Assembly: GCA_004558035.1 (NCBI GenBank)
Contig: SFEJ01000038.1
Span: forward strand, 1 to 15,919
DNA: 15,919 nucleotides
Direction of reading: 5' to 3'
DNA from: Opitutia bacterium
Lineage (GTDB): Bacteria; Verrucomicrobiota; Verrucomicrobiae; Opitutales; UBA953
The notes under the pieces are model-generated. The model saw only the letters and a program-made list of their open reading frames with translations, made no database searches and had not been told where the DNA came from. Made by a program: the position numbers and the translations under genes. The number at the start of each line of letters is the position of its first letter. Within the stretch, counting starts at the first letter, position 1. This document shows, piece after piece, positions 6,313 through 14,004 of this stretch.

Positions 6313-6353
6313 AAAAAAAGCGTTCCCGCGAATCCGCGGGAACGCTTTTCTTT
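6313..6353. terminator. Bidirectional intrinsic terminator between dgt and pntB
   Basis: A perfect 15-bp stem, AAAAGCGTTCCCGCG (6316-6330) with CGCGGGAACGCTTTT (6335-6349), has a 4-base loop AATC, an A-run before it and T-rich sequence after it. It serves the converging dgt and pntB genes. The stem is an inverted pair of the iterated word, extended on both sides. Just beyond it, 6351-6375 is a TTTAAGC-rich stretch like the middle of the dispersed repeat. Confidence 0.92.
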
Positions 6354-6380
6354 AAGCCTTCTTTAAGCTTTAAGCTCTCA

Positions 6381-7889
6381 TCACTCCTTGCCGAACTCGG
6401 AGACGAGCGAGGAGATCGTCGCCTTCGCGTCGCCGTAGATCATGCGTGTGTTCGGGAGCGTGAAGAGCTCGTTCTCGATGCCCGAGAAGCCCTTGCCCTT
6501 GCCGCGCTTGAGCACGAAGACCGTGCGCGCTTCGTTCGCCTTGATGATCGGCATGCCGTAGATCGGCGAAGACTTGTCGGAGGAGGCCGCCGGGTTCACG
6601 ACGTCGTTCGCGCCGATGACGATCGCGACGTCCTGCATCGGCATCATCGGGTTGATTTCGTCCATCGTCTTGAGCTGTTCGTAGGGCACGTCCGCTTCCG
6701 CGAGGAGCACGTTCATGTGGCCGGGCATGCGGCCCGCCACCGGGTGAATCGCGAAGGAGACTTCCGCGCCGTTGTCTTCGAGCTTCGCCGCGAGTTCCTT
6801 CACGACGTGCTGCGCCTGGGCGACCGCCATGCCGTAGCCGGGAATGAACACGACCGAGCGCGCCGCCTCGAGCACGAGGTACGCGTCCTCGACGGAGACC
6901 GCCTTCGGTTCGGCGCCCGTTCCCGCCTTCTTCGACGAGCCGGAATCCGCCGCGCCGAAGCCGCTGAACAGCAGGTTGCCGATCGAGCGGTTCATCGCCT
7001 TGCACATGATGACCGTGAGGATCACGCCCGACGCGCCGACCAGGCAGCCCGCGACCACGAGCACGTTGTTGTTGATGACGAAGCCCGCCATCGCCGCCGC
7101 CAAGCCGGACAAGCTGTTCAACAGCGAGATGACGACCGGCATGTCGCCGCCGCCGATCGGGAGCACGATCGTGATGCCCATCAGCAGCGAGACCGCGATG
7201 CCCGCGTAGAGCGCGACCGCCTGAACCGCGGCCGGCTCGCCCACGGAGACGAGCCCCGGGAACAGATAGACGACCATCGCCGCGAGCGCGACGAGCACGA
7301 TCAGCGCGTTGACGACCTGCTGCCCCGCGAAGAGCACCGGACGCCCGGAAATCTTTTCGGAGAGCTTGCCCCACGCGAGCAGCGAACCCGTGAACGTGAT
7401 CGCGCCGATGAGGATCGTTAGGTAAAGCGAAACTTCGCTGACGGGATTCGCCGCGACGTCGTGCACGGCGGGAGCGCCGTTTTCGAGCTTCGCGAATTCC
7501 GACCACGCGACGAGCAGCGACGCCAGACCGCCGAAGCCGTTGAACAGCGCGACGAGCTCGGGCATGCCGGTCATCTTGACCTTCTTCGCCCAGACCGCGC
7601 CGACGAGCGCGCCGACGGCGATGCCGCCGAAGCACCACAGGTAGCCGTTCTGAATCCAGTCGGTCGTCCAGGACTTCATCACGTCCGCGTCGAGGAAGAC
7701 GGCGACGACGGCGATGAGCATGCCGAGGGAGGAAATCGCGTTGCCGCTGCGCGCGGTTTCGGTCTTTCCGAGGCGCTTGATGCCGAAAATGAACAGCACG
7801 CAAGCCACGATGTAAGCGAGGTTGATCACCGTCGCGGGAACGGCGGGAGCGGATTCCGCGGCCGCCTGAGCCAAAATCAGGGTATTCAT
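6381..7889 (-). CDS. pntB: NAD(P) transhydrogenase subunit beta
   Basis: This 502-residue membrane protein carries most of the transmembrane proton channel (domain II) and the NADP(H)-binding domain III of proton-translocating transhydrogenase. The enzyme uses the proton gradient to drive NADH + NADP+ to NAD+ + NADPH at the inner membrane. Hydrophobic helices fill roughly residues 20-300, with a linker around GSSKKAGTGAEPK. The C-terminal domain shows VFIPGYGMAVAQAQHVV, HPVAGRMPGHMNVLLAEA, VIGANDVVNPAA and the C-terminal NTRMIYGDAK block, all typical of NADP binding. It is somewhat longer than E. coli PntB because of an Ala-rich N-terminus. It starts four bases after the pntAB stop codon, so the two are probably translationally coupled. 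Few copies of the iterated word occur within it. Confidence 0.96.
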   Translation of the reverse strand: MNTLILAQAAAESAPAVPATVINLAYIVACVLFIFGIKRLGKTETARSGNAISSLGMLIAVVAVFLDADVMKSWTTDWIQNGYLWCFGGIAVGALVGAVWAKKVKMTGMPELVALFNGFGGLASLLVAWSEFAKLENGAPAVHDVAANPVSEVSLYLTILIGAITFTGSLLAWGKLSEKISGRPVLFAGQQVVNALIVLVALAAMVVYLFPGLVSVGEPAAVQAVALYAGIAVSLLMGITIVLPIGGGDMPVVISLLNSLSGLAAAMAGFVINNNVLVVAGCLVGASGVILTVIMCKAMNRSIGNLLFSGFGAADSGSSKKAGTGAEPKAVSVEDAYLVLEAARSVVFIPGYGMAVAQAQHVVKELAAKLEDNGAEVSFAIHPVAGRMPGHMNVLLAEADVPYEQLKTMDEINPMMPMQDVAIVIGANDVVNPAASSDKSSPIYGMPIIKANEARTVFVLKRGKGKGFSGIENELFTLPNTRMIYGDAKATISSLVSEFGKE

Positions 7890-7893
7890 CGGA

Positions 7894-8178
<285 letters not shown>

Positions 8179-8231
8179 GGTGATTTTTCTTTTGAGTTTT
8201 GATTGTTGAAATACGAAGCGGGAGGAGAGAC

Positions 8232-8313
8232 GAGAGGCGAGAGCTTAGAGACGTTTGCGTTTCGCTTCGCGAAAAAAGATTTCCGCCCGTTTGTCAAACG
8301 CCTCTCGCCTCTC
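8232..8313. repeat. Long inverted repeat in the pntAA-pntAB gap
   Basis: GAGAGGCGAGAG (8232-8243) pairs with CTCTCGCCTCTC (8302-8313). Inside it, CGTTTG (8252-8257) can pair with CAAACG (8295-8300), competing with a second CGTTTG at 8288-8293. A central hairpin TTTCGC-TTC-GCGAAA lies at 8260-8274. It sits within an operon and could act in transcript processing or attenuation, or be a small repeat insertion. Confidence 0.65.
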
Positions 8314-8334
8314 AGCACTAAGCCCTCATCTTTT

Positions 8335-9456
8335 TTATTTGAACCTTTCGTGGACGATCGCACCGCCGTGCGTGAGCAGGCAGCCCTTCATGATCGGCTC
8401 TTCGAGGTCGATCTTCAGCGTCTTGTTTTCCGCGTCCCAGAAGTGCTGCAGGAACGCCGAAATGTTGCCGGAGAACATCTTCGAGGCGTCCGCGGGAACG
8501 CGGCGCTCGAGGTTGTCCCCGCCGATGATGAGCACGCCGTTTTCCGTCACGACGTCCTTCGTCGGGTCGGAACCTTCGACGTTCCCGCCCGTCGAGACCG
8601 CCATGTCCACGATGACGCTGCCCGGCTTCATGCCCGCGATCATGTCCTTCGTGAGCAGGCGCGGCGCCTTGCGGCCGAAGACCTTCGCCGTCGTGATGAC
8701 GACGTCGCTCTGCGCGCAGACCTTCGCCTGGCCTTTTTTCTGGAGTTCGAGCTGCTCCGGCGTGAGCTCCTTCGCGTAGCCCTGCGCCGTCTGGCCCATT
8801 TCGCCGAGGTCGATCTTGACGAACTTCGCGCCGAGCGACTTCACCTGCTCCTCGACGACCGGGCGCGTGTCGAACGCCTCGACGCGCGCGCCGAGGCGCT
8901 TCGCCGTCGCGATCGCCTGCAGACCCGCGACGCCGACGCCGATGATGAACACGCGCGCCGGGGAAATCGTTCCCGCGGGCGTCATCATCATCGGGAAAAT
9001 CTTCGGAAGCTTCGTCGCCGCGAGCATCACGGCGTAGTAGCCCGCGAGCGAAGTCTGCGAGCTCTGCACGTCCATCTTCTGGGCGAGCGTCGTGCGCGGA
9101 ATCATTTCGAGCGAAACGGCGTTGAGGTCGGCCGCCGCGAACTCGTTGAGCAGTTCCTTCTCGTTGAACGGATCGAGGAAGCTCAGGTGCAGCGCGCCGG
9201 GCTTCATGCCCTTCGCGTTCTCGGGCTTGAGCACGCGCACGACGATGTCCGCCTCGGCGAGCGCCTTCGCGGGATCGTCCGCGAGCGTCGCGCCCGCCTT
9301 GACGTAGGCTTCGTCAGCGAAGCCGGACTTCTTGCCGAGCCCTTTCTCGACGACGATTTCGAAACCGAGGCGCGTCAGAATCGAGACGTCCTGCGGAATG
9401 AGAGCCACGCGCGTTTCTTCTTCGCGCTTCTCACGGGAAACGAATACGGTTTTCAT
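8335..9456 (-). CDS. pntAA: NAD(P) transhydrogenase subunit alpha part 1 (NAD-binding)
   Basis: This 373-residue soluble domain I binds NAD(H). It resembles alanine dehydrogenase: an N-terminal REKREEETRVALIPQDV block, SLEMIPRTTLAQKMDVQSSQ (about 116-135), the Rossmann motif GVGVAG (173-178) with AFDTRPVVEEQVKSLGA after it, and GYAKELTPEQ. Transhydrogenase-specific VITTAKVFGRKAPRLL and VDMAVSTGGNVEGS are also present. It ends near residue 373 without membrane helices, confirming the split alpha subunit. The start is ATG 9456. A plausible promoter lies at 9501-9529. It is the first gene of the three-gene operon, and all three subunits needed for the enzyme are intact. Confidence 0.95.
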   Translation of the reverse strand: MKTVFVSREKREEETRVALIPQDVSILTRLGFEIVVEKGLGKKSGFADEAYVKAGATLADDPAKALAEADIVVRVLKPENAKGMKPGALHLSFLDPFNEKELLNEFAAADLNAVSLEMIPRTTLAQKMDVQSSQTSLAGYYAVMLAATKLPKIFPMMMTPAGTISPARVFIIGVGVAGLQAIATAKRLGARVEAFDTRPVVEEQVKSLGAKFVKIDLGEMGQTAQGYAKELTPEQLELQKKGQAKVCAQSDVVITTAKVFGRKAPRLLTKDMIAGMKPGSVIVDMAVSTGGNVEGSDPTKDVVTENGVLIIGGDNLERRVPADASKMFSGNISAFLQHFWDAENKTLKIDLEEPIMKGCLLTHGGAIVHERFK

Positions 9457-9474
9457 AATTTAAAAGCTTGGGTT

Positions 9475-9529
9475 GAATCTCCGCACAGGCGGATTCTGAA
9501 AATCTACGCCTTCCCCGCCGCCGCGACAA
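9475..9529 (-). promoter_or_regulatory. Candidate promoter and leader hairpin of the pnt operon
   Basis: On the minus strand, TTGTCG (9524-9529) and TAGATT (9501-9506) are spaced 17 bp apart, each matching consensus at 4/6. Transcription would begin near 9494. The short leader would carry the stem GAATCCGC-CTGT-GCGG(A)GATTC (9475-9496), which may overlap the start site. Confidence 0.4.
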
Positions 9530-9630
9530 ACAAAAAACGCGGGAACGCGCTCGGAACGCGCGGCGCGCGCCTCCGGAAATTTCCTTGCCAGGCGGACGCG
9601 GATTTTCTTTGCTTGTGAAATCGTTTTCAC

Positions 9631-9718
<88 letters not shown>

Positions 9719-9727
9719 TTTTCAAGC

Positions 9728-9770
9728 GCCCGCGAAGCCGCGAAACGCCGACTTCGCGGGCGGCTTTATT
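9728..9770 (+). terminator. Probable terminator after tRNA-Ser
   Basis: GCCCGCGAAG (9728-9737) pairs with CTTCGCGGGC (9752-9761) over 10 bp with a 14-base loop, followed by GGCTTTATT. The T-tract is short, so termination strength is uncertain, but its position 10 bp after the tRNA fits. Confidence 0.65.
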
Positions 9771-9914
9771 CTCTTCCGGAACGACGCGCTTTTGCAGAAA
9801 TCCTTCTCAGCCCGTCCCCGCGGGAAAACTTCGCGGGCGGCGCGTTCGGGGCGGCGGCGCGAATAAAGCATGGACAGGGGGCGGGAAAATCGGGAAACTT
9901 GGGGCTTTCAAATT

Positions 9915-10826
9915 ATGATCAGAAACATCCTCCCCATTCTTGGAATGCTCGCCGTCGCTCCGTTCGTCGGCGCAGAAGAAAACGCCGCCGCTCCCGCGCA
10001 GACGCAGCAGGAAACGCCGCAGAAAGCCGGAATTTCCGCCGAAAAGAAGGCGCTCTTCCTCAAGATCGTCGGCTGCATCTCCGCGGCGCAGAACGGGCTC
10101 GAGCTCGCGGAACTGACGCCGGAAGAAAGCGCCGTCGTGATCGAAGGCTTCAAGCTCGGGCTCGCCGGCGACACCGCCGCCCTCGAGGACGCGCTGAAGA
10201 ACGACCGCGACGCGTTCGCCGCGTTCATGCAGGCGTTCGAAGGCAAGATCCGCGCGAACGCGGCGGAGAAATCCCGCGCCGCGCTGAAGAAGATTTCCGA
10301 CGAAAACCGCGCGAAGGGCGCCGCCTACGTCGAAAAATGCAGGGAAGACAAGGCGTTCGTCGCGCTCCCGTCGGGCGTGCTCGTGAAGGTCGAGAAGGCC
10401 GGCGACGCCGCGAACAAGCCGACGCCGGAAAGCTACATCGCCGTGCGCTACACGGGCAGACTGGTGGACGGCAAGATCTTCGATTCGTCCGAGCGCGACG
10501 CCGAAAGCGGCGATCCCGTCCCGTTCACGGACAAGAGCGAGCCTGCGGCGTTCCCGTTCCCGCTCGGCCAGCTCATTCCCGGCTGGATAGAGGCGCTGCA
10601 GACGCTCGGCGTCGGCGCGAAGGCGACGCTCGTCATTCCCGCCGATCAGGCCTACGGCGATTCGGGCCGCCTGCCGCCGGGCTCGACGCTCGTCTTCGAC
10701 ATCGAGCTCGTCTCCGTTTCCGACAAGGCGCCGGAACAGCCGCAGGAAGACGCCGAGGACGACGATTTCGGTCTCCCCGAAGACGCGGAAGCCGACGACC
10801 TCCCCGAAGGAGCGGACGCGGAATAA
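9915..10826 (+). CDS. Exported FKBP-type peptidyl-prolyl cis-trans isomerase
   Basis: This 303-residue prolyl isomerase resembles Mip/FkpA folding helpers. The signal peptide MIRNILPILGMLAVAPFVGA, cleaved before about Glu21, directs it to the periplasm. A helical N-terminal region (about 40-140) with KKALFLKIVGCISAAQNG and repeated Lys/Glu helices matches the dimerisation domain of that group. The FKBP domain spans about 150-270: VRYTGRLVDGKIFDSS (Tyr179, Phe189, Asp190), FPLGQLIPGWIEALQTLGVG (Trp224 in the active-site floor), IPADQAYGDSG and LVFDIELVSV. The C-terminus is an unusually acidic tail (about 30 residues, with many D and E) whose role is unknown. The start at 9915 was preferred over 9870 because it begins the signal peptide. 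It has a terminator at 10865-10902. Confidence 0.92.
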   Translation: MIRNILPILGMLAVAPFVGAEENAAAPAQTQQETPQKAGISAEKKALFLKIVGCISAAQNGLELAELTPEESAVVIEGFKLGLAGDTAALEDALKNDRDAFAAFMQAFEGKIRANAAEKSRAALKKISDENRAKGAAYVEKCREDKAFVALPSGVLVKVEKAGDAANKPTPESYIAVRYTGRLVDGKIFDSSERDAESGDPVPFTDKSEPAAFPFPLGQLIPGWIEALQTLGVGAKATLVIPADQAYGDSGRLPPGSTLVFDIELVSVSDKAPEQPQEDAEDDDFGLPEDAEADDLPEGADAE

Positions 10827-10864
10827 GCCCCGCGCCCCGCACGCGTCCGCGCGGACGCGCAAAA

Positions 10865-10902
10865 AAAAACGCCGCGAAGCCCGAAAGCTCCGCGGCGTTT
10901 TT
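10865..10902. terminator. Bidirectional intrinsic terminator after the FKBP gene
   Basis: AAAAACGCCGCG (10865-10876) and CGCGGCGTTTTT (10891-10902) form a 12-bp stem with a 14-base loop, with an A-run on one side and a T-run on the other. It serves the FKBP gene (plus) and the converging PH-domain gene (minus). Confidence 0.9.
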
Positions 10903-10923
10903 CGTCTGCGGCGGGAACGGCGC

Positions 10924-11484
10924 TCAGGCCTTCGTCTCGCGCGCGTTCACGGCGACGCTGCGGGCGTTGATCAGCGCCTGGCGCACGCGCGCGGCTTCGG
11001 CGAGCCCGTAGAGGCGCACGCGGTTCTGCACGCCGCCGGAAATGTCCAGATCCAGCGCGTACACTTTGCAGAAGCGCATGAGCGGCGTCTGCCGCAGCGT
11101 GATGCGCGAGACCTTGTCGATCGGAATCGTCTTCTGCGAGAAGAAGCCGCAGTAGGTCGTCTCGGCGGAGATGACGTTTTTCTCGAACGCGTAGACGACG
11201 GACTTCGCGTAGCGGTCGGCGATGCGCGTCGAGAGCAGGTAGAACGCGACGTAGAGCACGAAGAAGATCGCGACCGCGAGCGTCAGATTTCCCGCGGCGA
11301 GAACGCGCAGCGCGAGCAGCGCGACGAACGCGAACACGGGAATGAACTGCCGCAGATGAAAATAGAGCGACAGCGCGGGAACGGAAATTTCGTAAGGCGT
11401 TTCCGCCAGCGGCTTCTGCGGCTTCGGCTCGGGACCGTTGTCGATGATGGCTTCGAGGTTTTCGTTTTCGTCGGGAGTTTCCAT
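10924..11484 (-). CDS. Membrane protein with bacterial PH domain (bPH_2)
   Basis: This encodes 186 residues. After an acidic, proline-rich N-terminus (METPDENENLEA...) come two adjacent membrane segments (about 48-64 and 65-85, forming a hairpin). The C-terminal bacterial pleckstrin-homology domain (about 90-180) shows VVYAFEKNVISAETTYCG, FFSQKTIPIDKVSRITLRQTP and the closing LYGLAEAARVRQALINAR typical of bPH_2/YdbS-type proteins. The biochemical role is unknown; related proteins are thought to act in envelope stress or membrane organisation. ATG 11484 was chosen because it lies five bases after the lemA stop codon, whereas a longer frame to 11550 would overlap lemA. lemA with a bPH_2 gene is a recurring pairing. 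An intrinsic terminator lies beyond its 3' end. Confidence 0.82.
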   Translation of the reverse strand: METPDENENLEAIIDNGPEPKPQKPLAETPYEISVPALSLYFHLRQFIPVFAFVALLALRVLAAGNLTLAVAIFFVLYVAFYLLSTRIADRYAKSVVYAFEKNVISAETTYCGFFSQKTIPIDKVSRITLRQTPLMRFCKVYALDLDISGGVQNRVRLYGLAEAARVRQALINARSVAVNARETKA

Positions 11485-11489
11485 GATTT

Positions 11490-12089
11490 TCAGAAAGAGA
11501 CTTTGACGTTGCGTCGCGCTTCGGGAGTTTCGATTTCGAGCTGCGGGCACGGCGAAAAGCCGAACGCGCCCGCGATCAGCGCCGCCGGGAACGTCTCGCG
11601 CGCCGTGTTGTAGCTCATCACCGAATCGTTGTAGGCCTGCCGCGCGAACGCGATCTTGTTTTCCGTGGAGGAAAGCTCCTCCATCAGGCTCGCCATGTGC
11701 GCGTCGGACTTCAGATTCGGATAGGCCTCGACGACGACGCGCAGGCCCGCGAGCGCGGAGCCGAGGAGCCCTTCGGCGGCGCCGAGCTTCGCCATCGCGC
11801 CGGCGGCGGTCGGATCGGAGGCGACGGCGTTCGCCGCGGCGCGGGCCGCTTCGCGCGCTTCCGTGACGGCCTGCAGCGTCTCGCGCTCGTGCTTCAGAAA
11901 GCCCTTCGCAGTCTCGACGAGGTTCGGAATCAGGTCATGACGGCGCTGCAGCTGAACGTCGATCTGAGAGAACGCGTTTTTCACGCGGTTGCGCGACGCC
12001 ACGAGCCCGTTGTAGACGGAGACCGCCCAAAACGCGATGACGAGAAGCGCCGCGCCGACGACGCAAAGAGGAAGAATCAACTCTGACAT
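11490..12089 (-). CDS. lemA: LemA family protein
   Basis: This 199-residue protein has one N-terminal membrane helix (about 4-25), a short periplasmic or cytoplasmic loop with VYNGLVASRNRVKNAFSQIDVQLQRRHDLIPNLVETAKGF (about 25-64, the most conserved LemA block), then long helices rich in Ala and Glu. EAYPNLKSDAHMASLMEELSSTENKIAFARQAYNDSVMSYNTA is diagnostic of the family. LemA proteins are helical-bundle membrane proteins of unsettled function, often next to peptidase or PH-domain genes. A good promoter overlaps the upstream coaD stop codon. Together with the PH-domain gene it forms a two-gene unit. Confidence 0.93.
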   Translation of the reverse strand: MSELILPLCVVGAALLVIAFWAVSVYNGLVASRNRVKNAFSQIDVQLQRRHDLIPNLVETAKGFLKHERETLQAVTEAREAARAAANAVASDPTAAGAMAKLGAAEGLLGSALAGLRVVVEAYPNLKSDAHMASLMEELSSTENKIAFARQAYNDSVMSYNTARETFPAALIAGAFGFSPCPQLEIETPEARRNVKVSF

Positions 12090-12110
12090 GACGATTTATA
12101 TCTGCGCCGC

Positions 12111-12138
12111 ATTCTAACGCGCGCGCGCCGAGCGTCAA
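12111..12138 (-). promoter_or_regulatory. Promoter of the lemA-PH gene pair, overlapping the coaD stop codon
   Basis: On the minus strand, TTGACG (12133-12138, 5/6) and TAGAAT (12111-12116, 5/6) are 16 bp apart. The TGA stop codon of coaD (12135-12137) lies inside the -35 box. The start site would be near 12104, leaving a leader of about 15 nt before ATG 12089. Confidence 0.65.
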
Positions 12139-12665
12139 CCGCGTTCCCGCGGGAACGTCGGCTTCGGGAACTTTTTTTTCAGGCGCGCCATGACCGCGTC
12201 GGGCACGTAGCCTTCGATGCGCGAGGCGTCGATGCGCACGATCTGCTTCACGAACGAGGAATTGAAATAGAGAAATTCCTTCGTGGGCATCATGTAGATC
12301 GTCTCCACGCGCGCGTCCAGGCGGCGGTTGTGCATGTCGAGCAGGAGCTCGGACTCGAAGTCCGAGACGAGGCGCAGCCCGCGCACGATGACGCCCGCGC
12401 CGAGCCGCACAGCGTTGTCCACCGTCAGCCCCTCGATGAGGACGGGCTCGACCTGCGGCGTTCCCGCGAAGACTTCGCGCAGCATCTCCACGCGTTCCTC
12501 CGGCTCGAAGAGCGGATTCTTTTCCGGGTTCTTCGCGACGGCGACGTAAACCTTGTCGAAAAGGCGCGCCGCCCGCCCGACGACGTGCAGGTGGCCGTTG
12601 TGCACGGGATCGAAGCTGCCCGGATAAAGCGCGACGCGCGGCGAAAGCGTTTGGGGAGACGTCAT
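12135..12665 (-). CDS. coaD: Phosphopantetheine adenylyltransferase
   Basis: This 176-residue nucleotidyltransferase joins 4'-phosphopantetheine to ATP, giving dephospho-CoA, the fourth step of coenzyme A synthesis. YPGSFDPVHNGHLHVV carries the HxGH motif (His22, His25) that binds the adenylate and stabilises the transition state. VAVAKNPEKNPLFEPEERVEML, IVRGLRLVSDFESELLLDMHNRRL and the LYFNSSFVKQI block near the C-terminus (the family's S-S-x-x-(V/I)+K/R stretch) complete the profile. The length is normal for the family, slightly extended at the C-terminus with KKKFPKPTFPRERG. It is transcribed divergently from pgsA across a 73-bp gap rich in A and T. The end of the gene includes a back-to-back pair of the iterated word (around 12140-12155). 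Confidence 0.96.
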   Translation of the reverse strand: MTSPQTLSPRVALYPGSFDPVHNGHLHVVGRAARLFDKVYVAVAKNPEKNPLFEPEERVEMLREVFAGTPQVEPVLIEGLTVDNAVRLGAGVIVRGLRLVSDFESELLLDMHNRRLDARVETIYMMPTKEFLYFNSSFVKQIVRIDASRIEGYVPDAVMARLKKKFPKPTFPRERG

Positions 12666-12738
12666 GATTTAATTTTCAAATTTGCGGGAAATGACTTAGA
12701 GTTTCCGCTTTCCGCATTTTTTTGGCAAGTTATAACGC

Positions 12739-13383
12739 ATGAGACACCTTCCGAACATTCTGACGCTGTCGCGCATTCCGATGCTCTTCGTCATCGTCGC
12801 GCTGCTGTGCTTTCCCGCGAGATTCGGCGACACGGCCGCGCTCGTCCTCTTCGTCGCCGCCGCCGTCTCCGACTGGCTCGACGGCTACATCGCGCGGCGC
12901 GTCGGCGCGGTCTCCAACTTCGGCAAGCTCATGGACGCGCTGACCGACAAGATCATCATGGTCGGGCTCTTCGTCGCCCTGCTCGGTCTGCGTTGGAAGC
13001 TGCCGGACGCCTACGGCAATTCCGCGAGCGAGCTCGAGACGCTGCTCCCGCAGCATTGCGTGCTGCTCGTCATGGTCATCATCTGTCGTGAATTTCTCAT
13101 TACGGGACTGCGCCTCGTCGCCGCGAGCAACGGCGTCGTGCTCGCCGCGGAGAAGGCGGGCAAGATCAAGACCGCGCTGCAGATGATCTCCGTCTCGCTG
13201 CTGCTTTTCGCGAAGGCGCTCGCGTCGGACTGGCTCGCCGCCGGCGTTCCCGAGGCGCTTCCCGTCTGGGCGCGCGAGCTCGGGCTGTGGACGTTCTACG
13301 CCGCCGTCGTGCTCACCATTTATTCCGGGACGGGCTACCTCGTCCGCAACCGCAAGATCTTTCTCGGCGACGCCGCCCGTTGA
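12739..13383 (+). CDS. pgsA: CDP-diacylglycerol-glycerol-3-phosphate 3-phosphatidyltransferase
   Basis: This 214-residue inner-membrane enzyme transfers the phosphatidyl group from CDP-diacylglycerol to glycerol-3-phosphate, making phosphatidylglycerophosphate. The complete CDP-alcohol phosphotransferase signature DxxDGxxARx8GxxxDxxxD is present (Asp45, Asp48, Gly49, Ala52, Arg53, Gly62, Asp66, Asp70). About five or six hydrophobic segments surround it. MRHLPNILTLSRIP at the start is the usual opening. An internal polar insertion around residues 90-110 (LPDAYGNSASELETLLPQH) lengthens it relative to E. coli (about 180). Its product is the substrate of the next gene, pgpA, only three bases downstream. 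Confidence 0.93.
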   Translation: MRHLPNILTLSRIPMLFVIVALLCFPARFGDTAALVLFVAAAVSDWLDGYIARRVGAVSNFGKLMDALTDKIIMVGLFVALLGLRWKLPDAYGNSASELETLLPQHCVLLVMVIICREFLITGLRLVAASNGVVLAAEKAGKIKTALQMISVSLLLFAKALASDWLAAGVPEALPVWARELGLWTFYAAVVLTIYSGTGYLVRNRKIFLGDAAR

Positions 13384-13386
13384 ACC

Positions 13387-13920
13387 ATGAATTCCGCAAA
13401 CGAAAAACTTCCCTTCGGCGACCGCGTTCTCGGAGCGATCGCGACGCTCGGTCCAGTCGGCAGAAAACTTCCCGCGCCCGGCACGTGGGGCTCCGTCGCG
13501 GGAACGGCGTTCTACGCGCTCGCGTTCCAGGCGACGGGCATCAACACGCCGGCGACGTTTCTCGAGTTCGCGATCTGGGCGGCGCTGCTCGTCGTGTGCG
13601 CCGTTCCCGTCTGCGAAGCCGGCGAAAAATGCCTCGGGCGCACCGATCCCGGCGAGGTCAATTTCGACGAATTCGCCGTGATGCCCGTCTGCTTCGCGGG
13701 GCTCGGCGAAATCATCGCGAACAGCCCGAACACGCTTTACTGGCTGCTCGCCGGCTTCGTGCTTTTCCGGCTCTTCGACATCTTCAAGCCGCTCGGCATC
13801 AAAAAGCTGCAGAGCCTCAAAGGCGGCTGGGGCGTCGTCGCCGACGACTTCGCCGCCGCGCTCGCGACCTGCGCCTGCCTTTGGATCGCGAACGCCGCGA
13901 TCGACCGCTTCTTCCTCTGA
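13387..13920 (+). CDS. pgpA: Phosphatidylglycerophosphatase A
   Basis: This 177-residue membrane phosphatase removes the phosphate from phosphatidylglycerophosphate to give phosphatidylglycerol, directly following pgsA in the pathway and on the chromosome. Family marks are KLPAPGTWGS (27-36), the acidic motif DPGEVNFDEF (87-96), FRLFDIFKPLGI (127-138) and GGWGVVADDFAAA (about 146-158) with the Asp153-Asp154 pair. It has about four hydrophobic stretches. DPGEVNFDEF differs from the common DPSEIVIDE, but the acidic residues remain. The three-base gap after pgsA suggests translational coupling. Confidence 0.92.
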   Translation: MNSANEKLPFGDRVLGAIATLGPVGRKLPAPGTWGSVAGTAFYALAFQATGINTPATFLEFAIWAALLVVCAVPVCEAGEKCLGRTDPGEVNFDEFAVMPVCFAGLGEIIANSPNTLYWLLAGFVLFRLFDIFKPLGIKKLQSLKGGWGVVADDFAAALATCACLWIANAAIDRFFL

Positions 13921-13924
13921 GAAC

Positions 13925-13956
13925 GCGCGCGGGCGCGCGGGAGCCTTTCCTTTTTT
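13925..13956 (+). terminator. Possible weak terminator after pgpA
   Basis: GCGCGC (13925-13930) can pair with GCGCGC (13933-13938), but with only a two-base loop as written. A CCTTTCCTTTTTT tract follows some bases later. The stem and tract are not adjacent, so this may be only partly effective. Confidence 0.3.
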
Positions 13957-14004
13957 CGCTCGCGTTCCCGCGCCGCTTTCCTGCATGATAGAAAAACTTT
14001 TTCC

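Noticed and set aside
12722..12736. TTGGCA and TATAAC before pgsA as a promoter
   Set aside because: The boxes are only three bases apart and TATAAC ends two bases before the ATG, so the spacing is unusable.
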